Positions 13,393-14,676 of a DNA stretch of 14,676 nt are shown here, piece by piece; positions within the stretch are counted from its first letter, which is position 1, and every line of letters starts with the position of its first letter. The position numbers and the translations under genes are program-made. The stretch spans positions 1 through 14,676 of the forward strand of contig DGLO01000056.1 of NCBI GenBank assembly GCA_002388005.1, in the 5' to 3' direction. This DNA is from Candidatus Neomicrothrix sp. UBA4542. GTDB taxonomy: Bacteria > Actinomycetota > Acidimicrobiia > Acidimicrobiales > Poriferisodalaceae. The notes below the pieces were generated by a model. That model was not told the DNA's origin and ran no database searches. It worked only from the letters and a program-made list of their open reading frames with translations.

Positions 13393-14642
13393 GGGTTTGC
13401 GTCGTTGGGTCCGGCGGAAGAGAACATGCCTTCGCCACAGTTCTCTCTCAGTCTTCCGAAGTCGTTGTGACCCCAGGATCGCCGGGGATCAAAGGAAGTA
13501 CCGCGCAGGTGGCAACAGAAATTGAAGCAGACCTTTACGTCGTTGGTCCCGAAGTCCCGCTCGTGCAGGGGCTCGCGGACCAATTGCGCGCTGACGGCCG
13601 AGCAGTTTTTGGTCCAGGCTCAGATGGGGCACGCCTCGAAGGTTCAAAGGCGTGGATGAAAAGTCTTGTCGAAGCGGCCGGAGTGCCGACTGCCCGTTAC
13701 GCATCGTTTGGTGAACACGAAGCTGATGCCGCGGTTGCATTCCTATCGACGCTGGCCCCCCCGTATGTCGTTAAAACAGATGGGTTAGCCGCAGGGAAAG
13801 GGGTCTTAGTCACTGACACATATACCGATGCTGTAGAAGACGTGCGGGCCAAGTTATCGGGCACCAGTTTCGGAGATTCTGGCCGTTGTGTGGTGATCGA
13901 AGAAGGCCTCAGCGGACCTGAGTTATCGTTATTCGCGTTCTGCGACGGTGAGAAAGCGGCGTTAATACCTACATCAGCCCAGGATCATAAGCGGCTGCGG
14001 GACCAAGATTTGGGACCCAACACTGGCGGCATGGGTTGCTACTCCCCAATGCCGACCGTTAGCACCACGGATCTAGATGACATGATGAATACGGCAGTAC
14101 ACCCAACTGTCGAGGAACTGCGCAAACGAGAAATTGATTACAGGGGAGTCCTATTCGCCGGTTTTATGATGACCGAAGACGGACCGAAATTGTTGGAGTT
14201 CAACGTCCGCTTCGGTGATCCAGAAGCACAAGTGATCCTCCCTCGCTTCGAAGGCGACTTGGCTGAGACATTGCTCCAAGTAGCAATCGGCGACTTGCAG
14301 AGTCCTCCGACGTTGTCTACCGACGCGATGGTCACCGTGGTCCTCGCTTCCCAGGGGTACCCCACCGCACCCCAAACAGGTGACGTCATCTACGGTCTCG
14401 AAGAAGCGAGAGCAATAGAAGGTGTCGAAATCTTTTGTGCCGGAGTCGCCTTGAATCCTCAGGGGGAACTCGTAACCGGAGGAGGGCGAGTGCTTAATGT
14501 CTGCGGGCGAGCAGCGAAACTAGAAACTGCTCGGGACCTCGCCTATAACGCAGTGTCTGTTATCTCATGGTCTGGAATGCAGCATCGCACTGACATTGGA
14601 GCTTCGATCCAGGCAGATCTCGACAAGGAGGAAGTGGCGTGA
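13389..14642 (+). CDS. purD: Phosphoribosylamine-glycine ligase (GARS)
   Basis: Joins phosphoribosylamine to glycine with ATP, the second step of de novo purine synthesis. The 417-residue ATP-grasp protein has MRVCVVGSGGREHA at the N-terminus, GPEVPLVQGL, the ATP-binding VVKTDGLAAGKGV (about 127-139), GPNTGGMGCYSP (209-220) and EFNVRFGDPEAQ (270-281), which holds the metal ligands. The C-terminal domain has TGGGRVLNVCG. ATG 13389 overlaps the purA stop codon (ATGA). It is monofunctional, with no PurM or PurN fused. Confidence 0.98.
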   Translation: MRVCVVGSGGREHAFATVLSQSSEVVVTPGSPGIKGSTAQVATEIEADLYVVGPEVPLVQGLADQLRADGRAVFGPGSDGARLEGSKAWMKSLVEAAGVPTARYASFGEHEADAAVAFLSTLAPPYVVKTDGLAAGKGVLVTDTYTDAVEDVRAKLSGTSFGDSGRCVVIEEGLSGPELSLFAFCDGEKAALIPTSAQDHKRLRDQDLGPNTGGMGCYSPMPTVSTTDLDDMMNTAVHPTVEELRKREIDYRGVLFAGFMMTEDGPKLLEFNVRFGDPEAQVILPRFEGDLAETLLQVAIGDLQSPPTLSTDAMVTVVLASQGYPTAPQTGDVIYGLEEARAIEGVEIFCAGVALNPQGELVTGGGRVLNVCGRAAKLETARDLAYNAVSVISWSGMQHRTDIGASIQADLDKEEVA

Positions 14643-14676
14643 AGGTAGCGATTCTGATGGGTTCTCCCCGGGATGC
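14639..14676 (+). CDS. purE: N5-carboxyaminoimidazole ribonucleotide mutase PurE, 3' end outside the window
   Basis: GTG 14639 overlaps the purD stop in GTGA. The 12 readable residues VKVAILMGSPRD match the PurE N-terminus, where the strand and MGSxxD loop bind the substrate phosphate. A GGAGG (14628-14632) sits 6 nt upstream. The context (purA-purD) supports the call; the visible part is too short for certainty. Confidence 0.8.
   Translation, partial: MKVAILMGSPRD

Noticed and set aside
1..14676. Search for mobile elements, CRISPR arrays, prophage, toxin-antitoxin or defence genes
   Set aside because: No transposase, integrase, regularly spaced repeats, nuclease or toxin motif was seen; all genes with recognisable products are housekeeping or core metabolic.

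Overview
This window reads as a core chromosomal segment of a high-GC Gram-positive bacterium (Actinomycetota), probably an Acidimicrobiia-like lineage with only moderate G+C (roughly half by eye). The pointers are an hspR repressor at the end of a dnaK-grpE-dnaJ operon, a Dcd of the mycobacterial bifunctional type, an SCO6745-family protein, and a large membrane-anchored HdrD/EtfD-like iron-sulfur oxidoreductase. The lineage is an inference from protein resemblance; no rRNA or marker phylogeny is available here.

Layout. 1-831: 3' part of an amidohydrolase-2 family gene (+). 832-1027: regulatory gap holding two facing DnaA-box-like sequences ahead of dnaB. 1028-2620: dnaB and, 6 bp later, a small two-helix membrane protein (+). 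2785-3678: SCO6745-family protein (+). 3726-3799: tRNA-Gly(CCC) (-), with its own promoter and terminator. 3836-3909: an elaborate G+C-rich nested inverted repeat between the tRNA and dcd. 3924-4484: dcd (+), ending 15 bp from the convergent 736-residue Fe-S/membrane oxidoreductase (4500-6710, -). 6711-6912: divergent promoter region with a strong hairpin and TTGGCGT repeats. 6913-7254: PII protein (+), convergent with gpmA (7286-8002, -). 8003-8183: dnaK promoter region with a HAIR-like operator. 8184-11919: dnaK-grpE-dnaJ-hspR operon (+). 11920-12111: gap with several palindromes. 12112-14676: purA-purD-purE operon (+), purE cut by the window edge.

How the parts work together. The chaperone operon is self-contained: DnaK with its exchange factor GrpE and a J-protein, followed by HspR, which in actinobacteria represses the same promoter at HAIR sites. 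A dyad with the exact HAIR half-site spacing overlaps the predicted -35/-10 region. The J-protein is a cysteine-free type without the zinc finger. The purine operon couples AMP-branch synthesis (purA) to de novo IMP synthesis (purD, purE), with 4-bp ATGA/GTGA-type overlaps between genes. DnaB, Dcd and the purine genes all serve DNA replication or nucleotide supply.

I see no mobile element, CRISPR array, prophage, toxin-antitoxin pair or defence island, and no clear evidence of a new multi-gene system. The observations most worth a second look are non-coding: the nested dyad at 3836-3909, the DnaA-box pair before dnaB, the HAIR-like operator before dnaK, the purA palindrome and the repeats before the PII gene.
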